From Akkermansiaceae bacterium UBA6138 (lineage in GTDB: Bacteria; Verrucomicrobiota; Verrucomicrobiia; Verrucomicrobiales; DEV007): a DNA stretch of 16,870 nt. A program made the position numbers and the translations under genes. Position 1 is the first letter of the stretch. Each line of letters begins with the position of its first letter. The DNA lies in NCBI GenBank assembly GCA_002422425.1, contig DIVG01000005.1, positions 91,649 to 108,518 of the forward strand, read 5' to 3'. The notes beneath the pieces are model-generated. The model searched no databases. It saw only the letters and a program-made list of their open reading frames with translations, and was not told the DNA's origin. Positions 1 to 7,221 of this stretch are shown here, piece after piece.

Positions 1-882
1 AAAGAAGGCGGAGTCGCCGCCTATCACCTCGGCACCGACGGAGCGCTCGAATTTTTCCACTTCGAACCCACCGGTGACGGCGGGGCGGCCCACGTCGCGG
101 TGCATCCTTCAGGGAAATTTCTCCTCACTGCCCAGTATGGCGGCGGATCGGTCTCCCTGCTGCCGCTCGACGGCGAGGGCAAACCCGGTGTCGCCACGGT
201 GACGGAGCACGAAGGCGGCTCGGGCGTCGTCGAAGGACGGCAGAAGGCCCCGCACCCGCACTGGTGCGGCTATTCGCCCGACGGCAAGTATGCTTTCATC
301 CCCGACCTCGGCATGGACGGCATCGTCATCTATGCGGTCGACCCTGACAAAGCAACCATCACCCGTCACGGCTTCGCCGAGTCCGTCCCCGGTGGAGGGC
401 CCCGCCATATGCGATTTTCGAACGACGGCAAGTTTATCTACCTGCTCAATGAATTGAGCCTCTCAGTCACGGTTTTCTCCTGGGATGCCGCGACGGGCAA
501 GGCGGAGCGGCTTTCGACCACCCCCGCGCTCAGCGAGGAGGTGAAAGCCGCCGAGAGCTTCAACTCGGCCGCTGAGATCCTCGTGCATCCTGCCGGACCA
601 TATGTTTACTCGTCGAATCGCGGGCACGATACGGTGACGGCGTATAAAATCGGCGAAGGCGGCGCCGCTCTCGAGGTGATTCAGGTCCAGCCGATCCGGG
701 GTGCCTTCCCTCGCAACATCAACTTCGATCCCACCGCCAAATGGCTCCTCGCGGCCGGGGCCGACTCGAACACCGTCGCCGTCCACGCGGTCGATCCCGC
801 GACCGGTTTGCTGACCTACCAGCGCGGCTCCGTGATCAACGTCCCGGCCCCGATTTGTATCCTTTTCGGACCCGGGAAGTGA
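1..882 (+). CDS. Lactonase / 6-phosphogluconolactonase-type beta-propeller protein, 5' partial
   Basis: The reading frame is open from the first base, so the N-terminus lies outside the window; 293 residues are visible. Repeating blade-like units show the pattern HP-x-GK / SPDGKYAF / SNDGKFIYLLNE, followed by short strands such as VTVFSWD and VTAYKI, as in the lactonase family PF10282 (seven-bladed propeller). Landmarks include HPHWCGYSPDGKYAF, GGGPRHMRFS near the middle, and a C-terminal PAPICILF segment typical of the end of this family. Family members hydrolyse 6-phosphogluconolactone (Pgl type) or other sugar lactones, so the exact substrate is open. The downstream neighbours are secreted sugar-related proteins, which favours a role in carbohydrate or sugar-acid breakdown. 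A signal peptide cannot be judged because the start is missing. Confidence 0.88.
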   Translation, partial: KEGGVAAYHLGTDGALEFFHFEPTGDGGAAHVAVHPSGKFLLTAQYGGGSVSLLPLDGEGKPGVATVTEHEGGSGVVEGRQKAPHPHWCGYSPDGKYAFIPDLGMDGIVIYAVDPDKATITRHGFAESVPGGGPRHMRFSNDGKFIYLLNELSLSVTVFSWDAATGKAERLSTTPALSEEVKAAESFNSAAEILVHPAGPYVYSSNRGHDTVTAYKIGEGGAALEVIQVQPIRGAFPRNINFDPTAKWLLAAGADSNTVAVHAVDPATGLLTYQRGSVINVPAPICILFGPGK

Positions 883-1036
883 GGGAAGTTTCGAGAGGCC
901 CGTCGAGGAAGTCTATCGGGTGATCCTTGACGATATCGGTCGGGCAGAGACCTTGCTCACGTGAGGCGGTATCGGTTCGGGTCCAAGCCGCCATCACGCA
1001 ATTGCCATCCTGTGCCCTGCACGTCACGATCACAAC
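883..1036 (+). promoter_or_regulatory. Intergenic region with palindrome and hairpin before the DUF6807 gene
   Basis: Non-coding gap. CTCACGTGAG at 956-965 is a perfect 10-bp palindrome. It overlaps a stem pairing GTGAGGCGG (961-969) with CCGCCATCAC (988-997), with one bulged A and an 18-nt loop. No convincing -35/-10 pair or Shine-Dalgarno site precedes the ATG at 1037. The palindrome could be an operator and the hairpin an RNA element; both readings are inference. Confidence 0.35.
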
Positions 1037-2059
1037 ATGACTCGGTTGTGCCTCTCCATTTTCGTTCTTTTCCTCTTCACGCTCGTCCCTCCCGTTGCGC
1101 AGGGACAGGAGCCCGTCCCCTACATGCCCGACCGGGTCGAGCTGATTCCCCTGCCCGACAATCAGGTCAGCTTCCGGATCGACGGGCTTGAGGCGACACG
1201 CTGGCATTTTGATCCGAAATATCCGCGACCCTTCTTTTTCCCCTTCAACGGCCCCTCGGGCTCGTCGCTGACACGGATGGGCCACCCCGGCGCGCAGAAC
1301 CACGATCATCACCGCTCCATCTGGTTCGCCCATCACAAGGTTAACGGCCTCAATTTCTGGGCCGAGGGCACGGGCACGGCGATACGGCAAAAGTTCTGGT
1401 ATTGCTATCGGGACGGCGAAAAGGAGGCGGTCATGGCCTCGGTCCTCGGGTGGTATGACACGGAGGGAAAAGAGCTCATGGAGCAGGACCTCGTCGCCGC
1501 GACGATCCCGCAGGACAACGGCGGGCACCTCCTCGAGATTCAGATCACGATGCGACCCGCCGTCGGCCAGCCGGAGGTGACCCTCGACCAGACGAATTTC
1601 GGATTCCTCGCCGTGCGCGTCGCGAAGACGCTCAGCCACACCTTCGGCGGCGGTCAGCTCACCAGCAGCGAGGGACTCGTCGGCGAAGAGGCCATCTTCG
1701 GCAAACCCGCCCGCTGGATGGACTATTCGGGGCCTGTCCCTGTCGGCAGCGAGGCCGGGCGAAAAACCGTGATCGAGGGCATCACTTTCTTTGATCATCC
1801 GGAAAACCCGCGCTACCCCACCGCCTGGCATGTGCGGTCCGACGGCTGGATGGGGGCGGCCTTCTGCCTGGGCGAGGGACACACCATCACGACCGGGAAT
1901 CCCCTCGTCCTGCGCTACCTCCTCCACGCCCATGCCGGCACCTGCGATCCTGACGAAGCGGAAAAGACCGCCGCCGCTTTCGCCTCCCGGCGAGGATTCG
2001 AAATCGCCAAATCAAAGCAACCGCATCGCCAGTTCGAAGTCTGGCGTCACGGGGAGTGA
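1037..2059 (+). CDS. Secreted DUF6807 family (PmoA-like) protein
   Basis: 340 residues. The first 23 form a signal peptide: a basic start (MTR), a hydrophobic run LCLSIFVLFLFTLVPPVA, and a likely cleavage after AQG. The family core is at about residues 61-110, with PRPFFFPFNGPSG, then a His/Asp-rich stretch (GHPGAQNHDHHRSIWF, residues 82-97) and VNGLNFW. This matches the DUF6807 pattern, often labelled 'PmoA family' although it is not a methane monooxygenase subunit. The biochemical function is not established; the His cluster suggests metal binding (inference). In Verrucomicrobiota and Planctomycetota such genes commonly sit beside Gfo/Idh oxidoreductases, as here, which points to periplasmic carbohydrate metabolism. 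The ATG is chosen because it heads the signal peptide. The TGA is followed after 92 nt by the next gene on the same strand. Confidence 0.85.
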   Translation: MTRLCLSIFVLFLFTLVPPVAQGQEPVPYMPDRVELIPLPDNQVSFRIDGLEATRWHFDPKYPRPFFFPFNGPSGSSLTRMGHPGAQNHDHHRSIWFAHHKVNGLNFWAEGTGTAIRQKFWYCYRDGEKEAVMASVLGWYDTEGKELMEQDLVAATIPQDNGGHLLEIQITMRPAVGQPEVTLDQTNFGFLAVRVAKTLSHTFGGGQLTSSEGLVGEEAIFGKPARWMDYSGPVPVGSEAGRKTVIEGITFFDHPENPRYPTAWHVRSDGWMGAAFCLGEGHTITTGNPLVLRYLLHAHAGTCDPDEAEKTAAAFASRRGFEIAKSKQPHRQFEVWRHGE

Positions 2060-2071
2060 ATCAAGGCACAC

Positions 2072-2138
2072 GGAGGGGAGGCGTCATCCCGTGCCCCTCC
2101 CGCCCGATTCCGTGCTTCCCGTTACCCCGGGGAAGCGC
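2072..2138 (+). promoter_or_regulatory. Two tandem hairpins between the DUF6807 and Gfo/Idh genes
   Basis: Stem 1 pairs GGAGGGG (2072-2078) with CCCCTCC (2094-2100) across a 15-nt loop. Stem 2 pairs GTGCTTCCC (2112-2120) with GGGAAGCGC (2130-2138) across 9 nt, with one G-U pair. Stem 2 ends 13 nt before the ATG at 2152. No U-tract follows either stem, so they are not ordinary intrinsic terminators. They could tune expression of the downstream gene or protect mRNA ends. Confidence 0.4.
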
Positions 2139-2151
2139 CTACTCTGTTCCC

Positions 2152-3513
2152 ATGACCGATCACCCCCTCGACCGCCGCCGTTTTCTCCAGGCATCCGCCG
2201 CCCTCGCCGGAGGCGCCACCTTCGGCTTCCCCGCGATCACAAGTTGCCAGTCCCCTAACTCGAAGCTCAATCTCGCGGTCATCGGTGTCGGCGGCCGCGG
2301 CCGCGCCCAGTTGCAGGCCGGACTCGATGCCAAAGAGAACATCGTGGCCCTCGTCGATGTGAATGAAAATCACCTCGGCTCTGCCCTCGAACTCGCCCCC
2401 AAAGCACGAAGCCACCAGGACTTCCGCGATTTTTTCGGAAAGATGGACGACATCGACGCGGTCATGGTCTCCACGACCGAACACACCCATGCCTTTGCCT
2501 GCCTGCCTCCGCTTCAGGCCGGCAAGCATGTCTATTGTGAAAAGCCCCTCACCCGCGACGTCTTCGAAGCCAGAATCATCACCGCTGCCGCTGCTAAAGC
2601 CGGGGTCCAGACCCAGATGGGCACACAGATCCACGCGAGTGAGAACTACCGCCGCGTCGTCGAGCTGATCGAGTCAGGCGCGATCGGTCCGGTGAAGGAA
2701 GTCCATTCCTGGGTCAGCCGCGCGTGGGGATGGCAGACGCAGGCCGAAGCGGAAAAGTACAAAGACATCATCTACACCCCCGACACGCCCGACCGCGCCA
2801 TGCCCGTGCCCGACGGGCTCGACTGGGATCTTTGGATCGGGCCCGCTCCATACCGCCACTTCCACGAATATTATTTCCCCGGTCCCCGCTGGTATCGCTG
2901 GTGGGATTTCGGCAACGGGACCATGTCCGACCTCGGCAGTCATCGCAACGACCTCCCCTGGTGGGCGCTCAAGCTCGATGCCCCTCTCACCATCGAGCCC
3001 GTCGCCGGTCCCCCTGCCCACCACGACATCGCCCCCGCGACGATGGCGGTGAAATACACCTACGGAGCCCGCGGCGAGATGCCACCGGTCGAGCTCACCT
3101 GGTATCAGGGCGCGACGAAACCCAAAATCTGGATGGACGGAAAGATCCCGCAATGGGGAGATGGAGTCCTCTTCATCGGCGAAGGAGGCATGCTGCTCGC
3201 CGACTACGGGAAATACCTGCTGTTGCCCGAGGAGAAATTCGCGAACTTCAAGGCACCCGCTCCCACCATCGCCCCATCGCCCGGCCAGCAGGCCGAGTGG
3301 ATCCTTGCCTGTCGCGGCGAAGGCCCGCAGCCGCTCTGCCATTTCGGCTACTCGGGGCCGCTCACCGAGGCGAATCACCTCGGCAACGTCGCCTACCGTG
3401 CCGGGAAAAAGCTCGAGTGGGACGCGAAAAACATGAAGTTCCCCAACGCCCCCGAAGCGGAGAAATTCCTGAGCCGCGCCTACCGCGAGGGCTGGTCTCT
3501 GACGACGGCCTGA
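2152..3513 (+). CDS. Gfo/Idh/MocA family oxidoreductase with twin-arginine signal
   Basis: 453 residues from the ATG at 2152. An upstream in-frame GTG at 2056 would add 32 residues of Pro/Arg-rich sequence in front of the export signal, so it is unlikely. Residues 7-13 (DRRRFLQ) form a twin-arginine motif followed by a hydrophobic run. ITSC (residues 29-32) resembles a lipobox, so the product may be a Tat-exported lipoprotein. The Rossmann fold begins at about residue 40, with AVIGVGGRGRAQL (GxGxxG at 45-50), an acidic strand end LVDV, and the diagnostic EKP motif at 130-132 (HVYCEKPLTRD). The C-terminal half has the beta-sheet substrate domain and a Trp-rich stretch with SDLGSHRNDLPWW. Members oxidise or reduce sugars and related alcohols with NAD(P); the cofactor is usually pre-bound in exported ones. 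The substrate cannot be read from sequence. Possibly co-transcribed with the DUF6807 gene. Confidence 0.92.
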   Translation: MTDHPLDRRRFLQASAALAGGATFGFPAITSCQSPNSKLNLAVIGVGGRGRAQLQAGLDAKENIVALVDVNENHLGSALELAPKARSHQDFRDFFGKMDDIDAVMVSTTEHTHAFACLPPLQAGKHVYCEKPLTRDVFEARIITAAAAKAGVQTQMGTQIHASENYRRVVELIESGAIGPVKEVHSWVSRAWGWQTQAEAEKYKDIIYTPDTPDRAMPVPDGLDWDLWIGPAPYRHFHEYYFPGPRWYRWWDFGNGTMSDLGSHRNDLPWWALKLDAPLTIEPVAGPPAHHDIAPATMAVKYTYGARGEMPPVELTWYQGATKPKIWMDGKIPQWGDGVLFIGEGGMLLADYGKYLLLPEEKFANFKAPAPTIAPSPGQQAEWILACRGEGPQPLCHFGYSGPLTEANHLGNVAYRAGKKLEWDAKNMKFPNAPEAEKFLSRAYREGWSLTTA

Positions 3514-3672
3514 GCCGGACGACGATTTCGGCCGCGATCACTGCCGGCCCTCATTCGGGGCGAGATTCCTGTTGTTTAAAAAGGGAAATCCGTTGAAAGT
3601 AGCCGGTGCCCGCGAAAAATGGCGGTTTTGTTCCCCGATCCATCAAGTGGCGGCATCCCCCTAATTCTCAAA

Positions 3673-4812
3673 ATGAAAAAAGTATCCTCCATCCTCCCCG
3701 GAATGGCGACAGTCGTGGGCCTCGGCCTTCTTACCATCAGTGCCACGGCTCAAAATGAAACGCCGGCACCTGGCGCTCCCGCCGCCCCGGGCGCAGCACC
3801 CGAAGCAGCCGCTCCCGCTGCCCCGGCGATCGCCGAGACCGATGTCGTCCTGACAGTCGACGGCACTAAGATCACCGTTGCCGACGTTCGCGAACTTTTC
3901 ACGGGGCGCTACGGCCGCCAGTTCGAGCAGATGCCACCCGAGCAGCGTGCCATGATCGAGCCGCAGATCCAGCAGATGGTCATGAACGAGCTCATCCAGA
4001 AAACGCTCCTCTCCAATGCGGCGAACAAGGAAGGCATGAAGGCCTCCGAGGAAGAGATCGAGACGAGCATGAAGGAGATCGCCGCCTCCATCCCCGAGGG
4101 TTCTTCCCTTGAGGAGTTTGCCGCTTCGGCCGGGGTCAGCCTGGACCGCGTCCGCAAGCAGATCGCCGAGGACACCAAGATCCGTAAGCTGTATGAGAAG
4201 GTCACCGCCGAAGTCACCGAGCCCGCCGAGGCCGAGGTGAAGAAATACTTCGATGAACATCCCGAAGAGTTTGAGCAAAAAGCCTCCGTCGATGCGGCCC
4301 ACATTCTCATTTCGACCCAGGGGATCACCGAACCGGCCCAGCTCGCCGCCAAGGAGAAGGCCGCCAAAGAGCTCCGCGAAGAGATTGCAGCAAAAAAAGG
4401 GGAAAACTTCGCCGAAATGGCGGGGGTGCACTCCGACTGCCCCAGCAAGGCCCAGGGTGGCGATCTCGGTGAGTTCGAAAAGGGCCAGATGGTGCCCGAG
4501 TTCGAGACCGCCGCTTTCGCCCAGGAAGTCGGTGCCGTGGGCCAGACGGTGAAGACCCAGTTCGGCTATCACATCATCAAGGTCAATGCGAAGAAGGAAG
4601 CTAAAACTCTCGAATATGCCGAAGTGCAGAAAGATCTCACCGCCCGCCTCTTCCAGGAGGGAAAATCCGCTAAGATGGGGAGTTATGTAGAAGGTCTCCG
4701 CGAGAGTGCCAAGATCGAACAGCCGACCGCTCCTGTCGGCAGCGCTCCTGCGGCTCCTGCGGCTCCTGAAGGGAACAAGGCGAAACCGGCTGCCGACGCG
4801 GGGGTCCTTTGA
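3673..4812 (+). CDS. Secreted PpiC/parvulin-type peptidyl-prolyl cis-trans isomerase (SurA-like)
   Basis: 379 residues. The ATG at 3673 is preferred because it heads a clean signal peptide (MKKVSSILPG, then a hydrophobic core, with cleavage near ATAQ at residue 27); an in-frame ATG 54 nt upstream would bury it. Residues 28-53 are a Pro/Ala-rich linker. Residues 55-200 form a helical chaperone-like domain, and 205-305 the rotamase domain: AAHILIS, GENFAEMA, GGDLGEF, MVPEFETAAF, TQFGYHIIKV are classic parvulin signatures. A second Pro/Ala-rich tail follows residue 350, encoded partly by a tandem 9-bp GCTCCTGCG repeat at 4744-4767. Such proteins fold exported or outer-membrane proteins. No Shine-Dalgarno site is visible. 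The gene stands alone, with non-coding DNA on both sides. Direct assignment to surA or prsA is not justified. Confidence 0.92.
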   Translation: MKKVSSILPGMATVVGLGLLTISATAQNETPAPGAPAAPGAAPEAAAPAAPAIAETDVVLTVDGTKITVADVRELFTGRYGRQFEQMPPEQRAMIEPQIQQMVMNELIQKTLLSNAANKEGMKASEEEIETSMKEIAASIPEGSSLEEFAASAGVSLDRVRKQIAEDTKIRKLYEKVTAEVTEPAEAEVKKYFDEHPEEFEQKASVDAAHILISTQGITEPAQLAAKEKAAKELREEIAAKKGENFAEMAGVHSDCPSKAQGGDLGEFEKGQMVPEFETAAFAQEVGAVGQTVKTQFGYHIIKVNAKKEAKTLEYAEVQKDLTARLFQEGKSAKMGSYVEGLRESAKIEQPTAPVGSAPAAPAAPEGNKAKPAADAGVL

Positions 4813-5055
4813 TCGACGGTCCCTCTCAGCGGGTTTTAATACTTCCTTCGCGCACTCGGAAGCCGGGTGCCCGAAGGGTTTTCCGTTGGTGCCTTGAGAA
4901 GAGTCAGAGCCAGCCTTTTACCTCCCGCTGCGCGGGCGACGGGGCGCGTTTTCCTTCTCAAGCCCTTTCAACCTGGCACGTCAGGGTAAATTACCCGGTT
5001 CAGCCCTTTGATTTGCTTGCGTTCGGCCCGGCCTTGGGCGACCTGCTCGGGTGCA
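4813..5055 (+). promoter_or_regulatory. Structured leader/intergenic region upstream of ldhA
   Basis: A 243-nt gap without a plausible gene. It holds three structures. First, CGGAA (4857-4861) pairs with TTCCG (4881-4885), enclosing a CGG/CCG mini-stem. Second, CTTGAGAAG (4893-4901) pairs perfectly with CTTCTCAAG (4954-4962), enclosing a tight hairpin CCCGC-TGC-GCGGG (4924-4936). Third, a 13-bp palindrome GGGTAAATTACCC lies at 4984-4996, 59 nt before the ldhA ATG. This may combine the end of the ppiC transcript with an ldhA leader and an operator. No known riboswitch class was recognised. Confidence 0.45.
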
Positions 5056-6066
5056 ATGATGAAAGTCGCTTTCTACGATGCCAAGCCCTATGATCAGGAA
5101 TTTTTTCTGAAGGCCTCCGCAGACTCCCGGATCACCTACGTCTTTCACCATTTCCGGCTCACCGCCGCAAACACCTCCACCGTGGCCGGCTGCCGCGCTA
5201 TCTGCGTCTTTGTGAATGACCGGATCGATCAGGCCTGTCTCGAGGGGCTCGCGCGGGAGGGGGTCGAAATTATTGCCCTGCGCTGCGCGGGATTTAATCA
5301 GGTGGATCTAAAGGCCGCCGCCGCCCTCGGGCTTCGCGTCGTCCGGGTCCCCGCCTACTCGCCTCACGCCGTCGCCGAGCATACCGTGGCGCTGCTCCTG
5401 ACGCTCAATCGCAAGATTCACCGGGCTTTCAACCGCGTTCGTGAGCACAATTTTTCACTCAACGGACTCGTCGGTTTCGATCTCCATGGACGCACCGCCG
5501 GGATCGTCGGCACGGGAAAAATCGGACGGATTACAGCGCAGATTCTCCGCGGGTTCGGGATGGAGGTGCTCGCCTACGACCTCTTTCCTGACGAGGTCTG
5601 GGCCGCGGCACACCGGATCACCTACTGCCCGCTCGCGGAACTCTTCTCCCGCAGTGACGTCATTTCCCTGCACACACCGCTCACGCCCGAGACCCATCAC
5701 CTTATCAATCGCGAGGCCCTTGCCCTGATGAAGAACGGCTTTTACCTCGTCAACACGAGCCGGGGCAAACTGATCGACACGTCCGCGCTGATCGAATCGC
5801 TGAAGTCGAAAAAACCGGGCGGGATCGCCCTCGATGTTTACGAGATTGAGGAGGGGGTCTTCTTCGAGGATCTCTCCCACGACATTCTCCAGGATGACGA
5901 ACTCGCTCGTCTTGTTAGTTTTCCCAACGTGCTCGTGACATCACATCAGGGATTCCTCACGACCGAGGCCCTCACCGAGATCGCCCGGGTTACGACGGAG
6001 AATCTCCTCGCCTTTGAAAAGGGAGCCGATTTCCTCGAAGGGACCGAGGTAAAAATGGCCTACTGA
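5056..6066 (+). CDS. ldhA: D-lactate dehydrogenase (fermentative, LdhA type)
   Basis: 336 residues from the first of two adjacent ATGs (5056 and 5059); the second aligns with the E. coli LdhA start (MKxAxYxxKxYD) and gives 335 residues. It converts pyruvate plus NADH to D-lactate in the cytoplasm. Numbering from the second Met: an LdhA-like stretch FVND...ALRCAGFNQVDL at about 51-84, RVPAYSPHAVAEHTVALLLTLNR at 96-118, the NAD-binding GTGKIG at 151-156, and the catalytic trio R235 (NTSRG), E264 (DVYEIEE) and H296 (TSHQGFLT). All expected residues are present and the length is that of the family. The phosphatase gene starts 13 nt after the stop, so the two probably share a transcript. The preceding gap holds a palindrome and nested stems that may regulate it. 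No clear ribosome-binding site. Confidence 0.95.
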   Translation: MMKVAFYDAKPYDQEFFLKASADSRITYVFHHFRLTAANTSTVAGCRAICVFVNDRIDQACLEGLAREGVEIIALRCAGFNQVDLKAAAALGLRVVRVPAYSPHAVAEHTVALLLTLNRKIHRAFNRVREHNFSLNGLVGFDLHGRTAGIVGTGKIGRITAQILRGFGMEVLAYDLFPDEVWAAAHRITYCPLAELFSRSDVISLHTPLTPETHHLINREALALMKNGFYLVNTSRGKLIDTSALIESLKSKKPGGIALDVYEIEEGVFFEDLSHDILQDDELARLVSFPNVLVTSHQGFLTTEALTEIARVTTENLLAFEKGADFLEGTEVKMAY

Positions 6067-6079
6067 ATCGGTCCCCGCC

Positions 6080-6568
6080 ATGGCTTCACCGACCCGTCTT
6101 CTTTTTGTCTGTCTCGGGAACATCTGCCGATCCCCCGCAGGGGAAAATGTCATGAATCACCTCATCGCAAAAGAGGGGCTGCGGGCGCTTTTTGTGATCG
6201 ACTCCGCCGGCACGGCCGGATACCACATCGGCAATCGGCCTGACCTTCGCATGGGGCGGGCGGCGAAGGCCCGGGGTATCGCGATGGGCGGAAGGGCGCG
6301 TCAGGTGAATCCCTCGGACTTCAGCGAATTCGACTGGATCTTTGCGATGGACCGCAGCAATTACGAGGACCTCGTCGCGGTTCGGAGCAAATGCGACGCT
6401 CCGACTGCGAAGCTTGTGCTCTTTTGCGATTTTTGTGAGTCCTCCTCCGGGACCGAAGTCCCCGACCCCTACTACGGTGGCCCCGGGGACTTCGAGAAAG
6501 TCCTCGACCTGCTAGAGGACGGCTGCAGCGTTTTCCTGCGGAAGTGGAAGGCGGGCGAGCTCGATTGA
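6080..6568 (+). CDS. Low-molecular-weight protein tyrosine phosphatase
   Basis: 162 residues, the usual length for the family. The N-terminal P-loop FVCLGNICRSP carries the CX5R signature (C11 nucleophile, R17). The general-acid loop VPDPYYGG is near the C-terminus (D129, followed by two Tyr). DSAGTAGYHIG after residue 40 is also typical. Such enzymes dephosphorylate phosphotyrosine proteins, often in control of polysaccharide export or stress responses; ArsC-type arsenate reductases share the fold, but the intact DPYYGG motif favours a phosphatase. The start is 13 nt after the ldhA stop, so co-expression is likely, although the pairing with D-lactate formation is not an obvious functional link. 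Transcription should end at the strong hairpin at 6721-6751. Confidence 0.93.
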   Translation: MASPTRLLFVCLGNICRSPAGENVMNHLIAKEGLRALFVIDSAGTAGYHIGNRPDLRMGRAAKARGIAMGGRARQVNPSDFSEFDWIFAMDRSNYEDLVAVRSKCDAPTAKLVLFCDFCESSSGTEVPDPYYGGPGDFEKVLDLLEDGCSVFLRKWKAGELD

Positions 6569-6720
6569 ATCCGGGGCATCATGCGCGGTGCGCAGCGCGA
6601 GGCTGATCCGCCGCCGTATGCCCTTATCGGTCGGGGCAGGGTATACCGGAAGGTTCCCGCCCTGAATCGAGTTTCCCGTGATTGGGGCTGAGTGGTAACT
6701 CCGATCCCCCCATAAGGACA
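6569..6720. other. Non-coding spacer downstream of the phosphatase gene
   Basis: About 150 nt with no credible gene. It includes GGTATACC (6640-6647), an 8-bp palindrome lying inside an inverted repeat CAGGG (6637-6641) / CCCTG (6660-6664). Nothing else is recognised. It probably belongs to the 3' untranslated region of the ldhA-phosphatase transcript. Confidence 0.4.
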
Positions 6721-6751
6721 AAAACCCGCCTGCGCAGCGCGGGCGGGTTTT
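6721..6751. terminator. Bidirectional intrinsic terminator between convergent genes
   Basis: AAAACCCGCC (6721-6730) pairs with GGCGGGTTTT (6742-6751). The stem continues inward by TGCG/CGCG (one G-U pair) to a 3-nt CAG loop, giving about 14 bp. The A-tract and T-tract on the two sides make it function in both directions. It sits between the phosphatase (+) and the EF-hand gene (-), whose stop is 24 nt away. Confidence 0.9.
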
Positions 6752-6774
6752 CAGTGATCACCTGAGTGATGGAA

Positions 6775-7134
6775 TTATTCGGGCTGGGGTTTGCCCTCGC
6801 CTTTTCCCTTTCCCTTGTCGCCTTTGCCCTTCGGCGGAGCCGAGAGTTCAGCCTTGTCAAGCTGGCCGTCTTTGTTGGTATCACGGGCCGCGAAAGCCTT
6901 GTCGATCGCCCCTTCGCCGCCTTTTTCCTTCATCTTGGCAGCGTTCGGGTTGGCGGCAAATTCCTCTTTCGAGATCATTCCGTCACCGTCTTTGTCGAGG
7001 TTTTTAATCATGCCCTCGGCACGCTTGACCGGGTCGCCCCCTTTACCCTTATCCTTCCCTTTTTCTTCAGCCTGAGAAAAGCCGAGGGTAAGTCCGGCCG
7101 CGAAGGTAGTAGCCACTATGAGAATTGTTTTCAT
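6775..7134 (-). CDS. Small secreted EF-hand calcium-binding protein
   Basis: 119 residues. The signal peptide is MKTILIVATTFAAGLTLGFSQA (cleavage near 20-22). Two canonical EF-hand loops are visible: residues 47-58 (DKDGDGMISKEE, ligands D47, D49, D51, E58) and residues 85-96 (DTNKDGQLDKAE, ligands D85, N87, D89, D93, E96). The segments around them (residues 24-34 and 101-115) are strings of Lys/Gly such as KGKDKGKGG, giving a very basic, flexible protein. Calcium binding is well supported. The role is unknown; similar small EF-hand proteins are abundant in PVC bacteria. It lies 87 nt downstream of htpG on the same strand, with a hairpin between them, so it may have its own promoter or be read through from htpG. 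Confidence 0.85.
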   Translation of the reverse strand: MKTILIVATTFAAGLTLGFSQAEEKGKDKGKGGDPVKRAEGMIKNLDKDGDGMISKEEFAANPNAAKMKEKGGEGAIDKAFAARDTNKDGQLDKAELSAPPKGKGDKGKGKGEGKPQPE

Positions 7135-7161
7135 CTGGATTAAGTCTTTATTGGATGTTAG

Positions 7162-7179
7162 CGGGAAGTTTTCTTCCCG
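7162..7179. repeat. Perfect hairpin between htpG and the EF-hand gene
   Basis: CGGGAAG (7162-7168) and CTTCCCG (7173-7179) form a 7-bp stem with a 4-nt loop. On the minus strand it lies downstream of htpG and 28 nt before the EF-hand start codon. No U-tract follows it on that strand, so it is a weak terminator at best; partial attenuation or mRNA processing is possible. Confidence 0.45.
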
Positions 7180-7221
7180 GGGATGAAACGGTCCCGTCAG
7201 GAAAAAGTTGCGGGGTTTTCC

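Noticed and set aside
836..1933. 365-codon open frame on the minus strand across the DUF6807 gene
   Set aside because: It lies opposite a well-supported gene with signal peptide and family motifs; its composition is typical of antisense frames in GC-rich DNA and no domain is visible.
2056..2151. In-frame GTG extension of the Gfo/Idh gene, overlapping the DUF6807 stop
   Set aside because: It would place 32 Pro/Arg/Cys-rich residues before the twin-arginine motif, and the segment is mostly hairpin stems.
2724..3596. 290-codon + strand frame in another phase within the Gfo/Idh gene
   Set aside because: Arg/Pro-rich out-of-frame translation of a clear oxidoreductase gene.
3661..4572. 303-codon minus-strand frame opposite the PpiC-type gene
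   Set aside because: Gly/Leu-rich antisense frame over a gene with a clear parvulin domain.
4984..4996. Palindrome upstream of ldhA as a Rex (NADH-sensing) site
   Set aside because: GGGTAAATTACCC does not match the TTGTGAA-type arms of Rex operators; it is kept only as an unidentified operator candidate.
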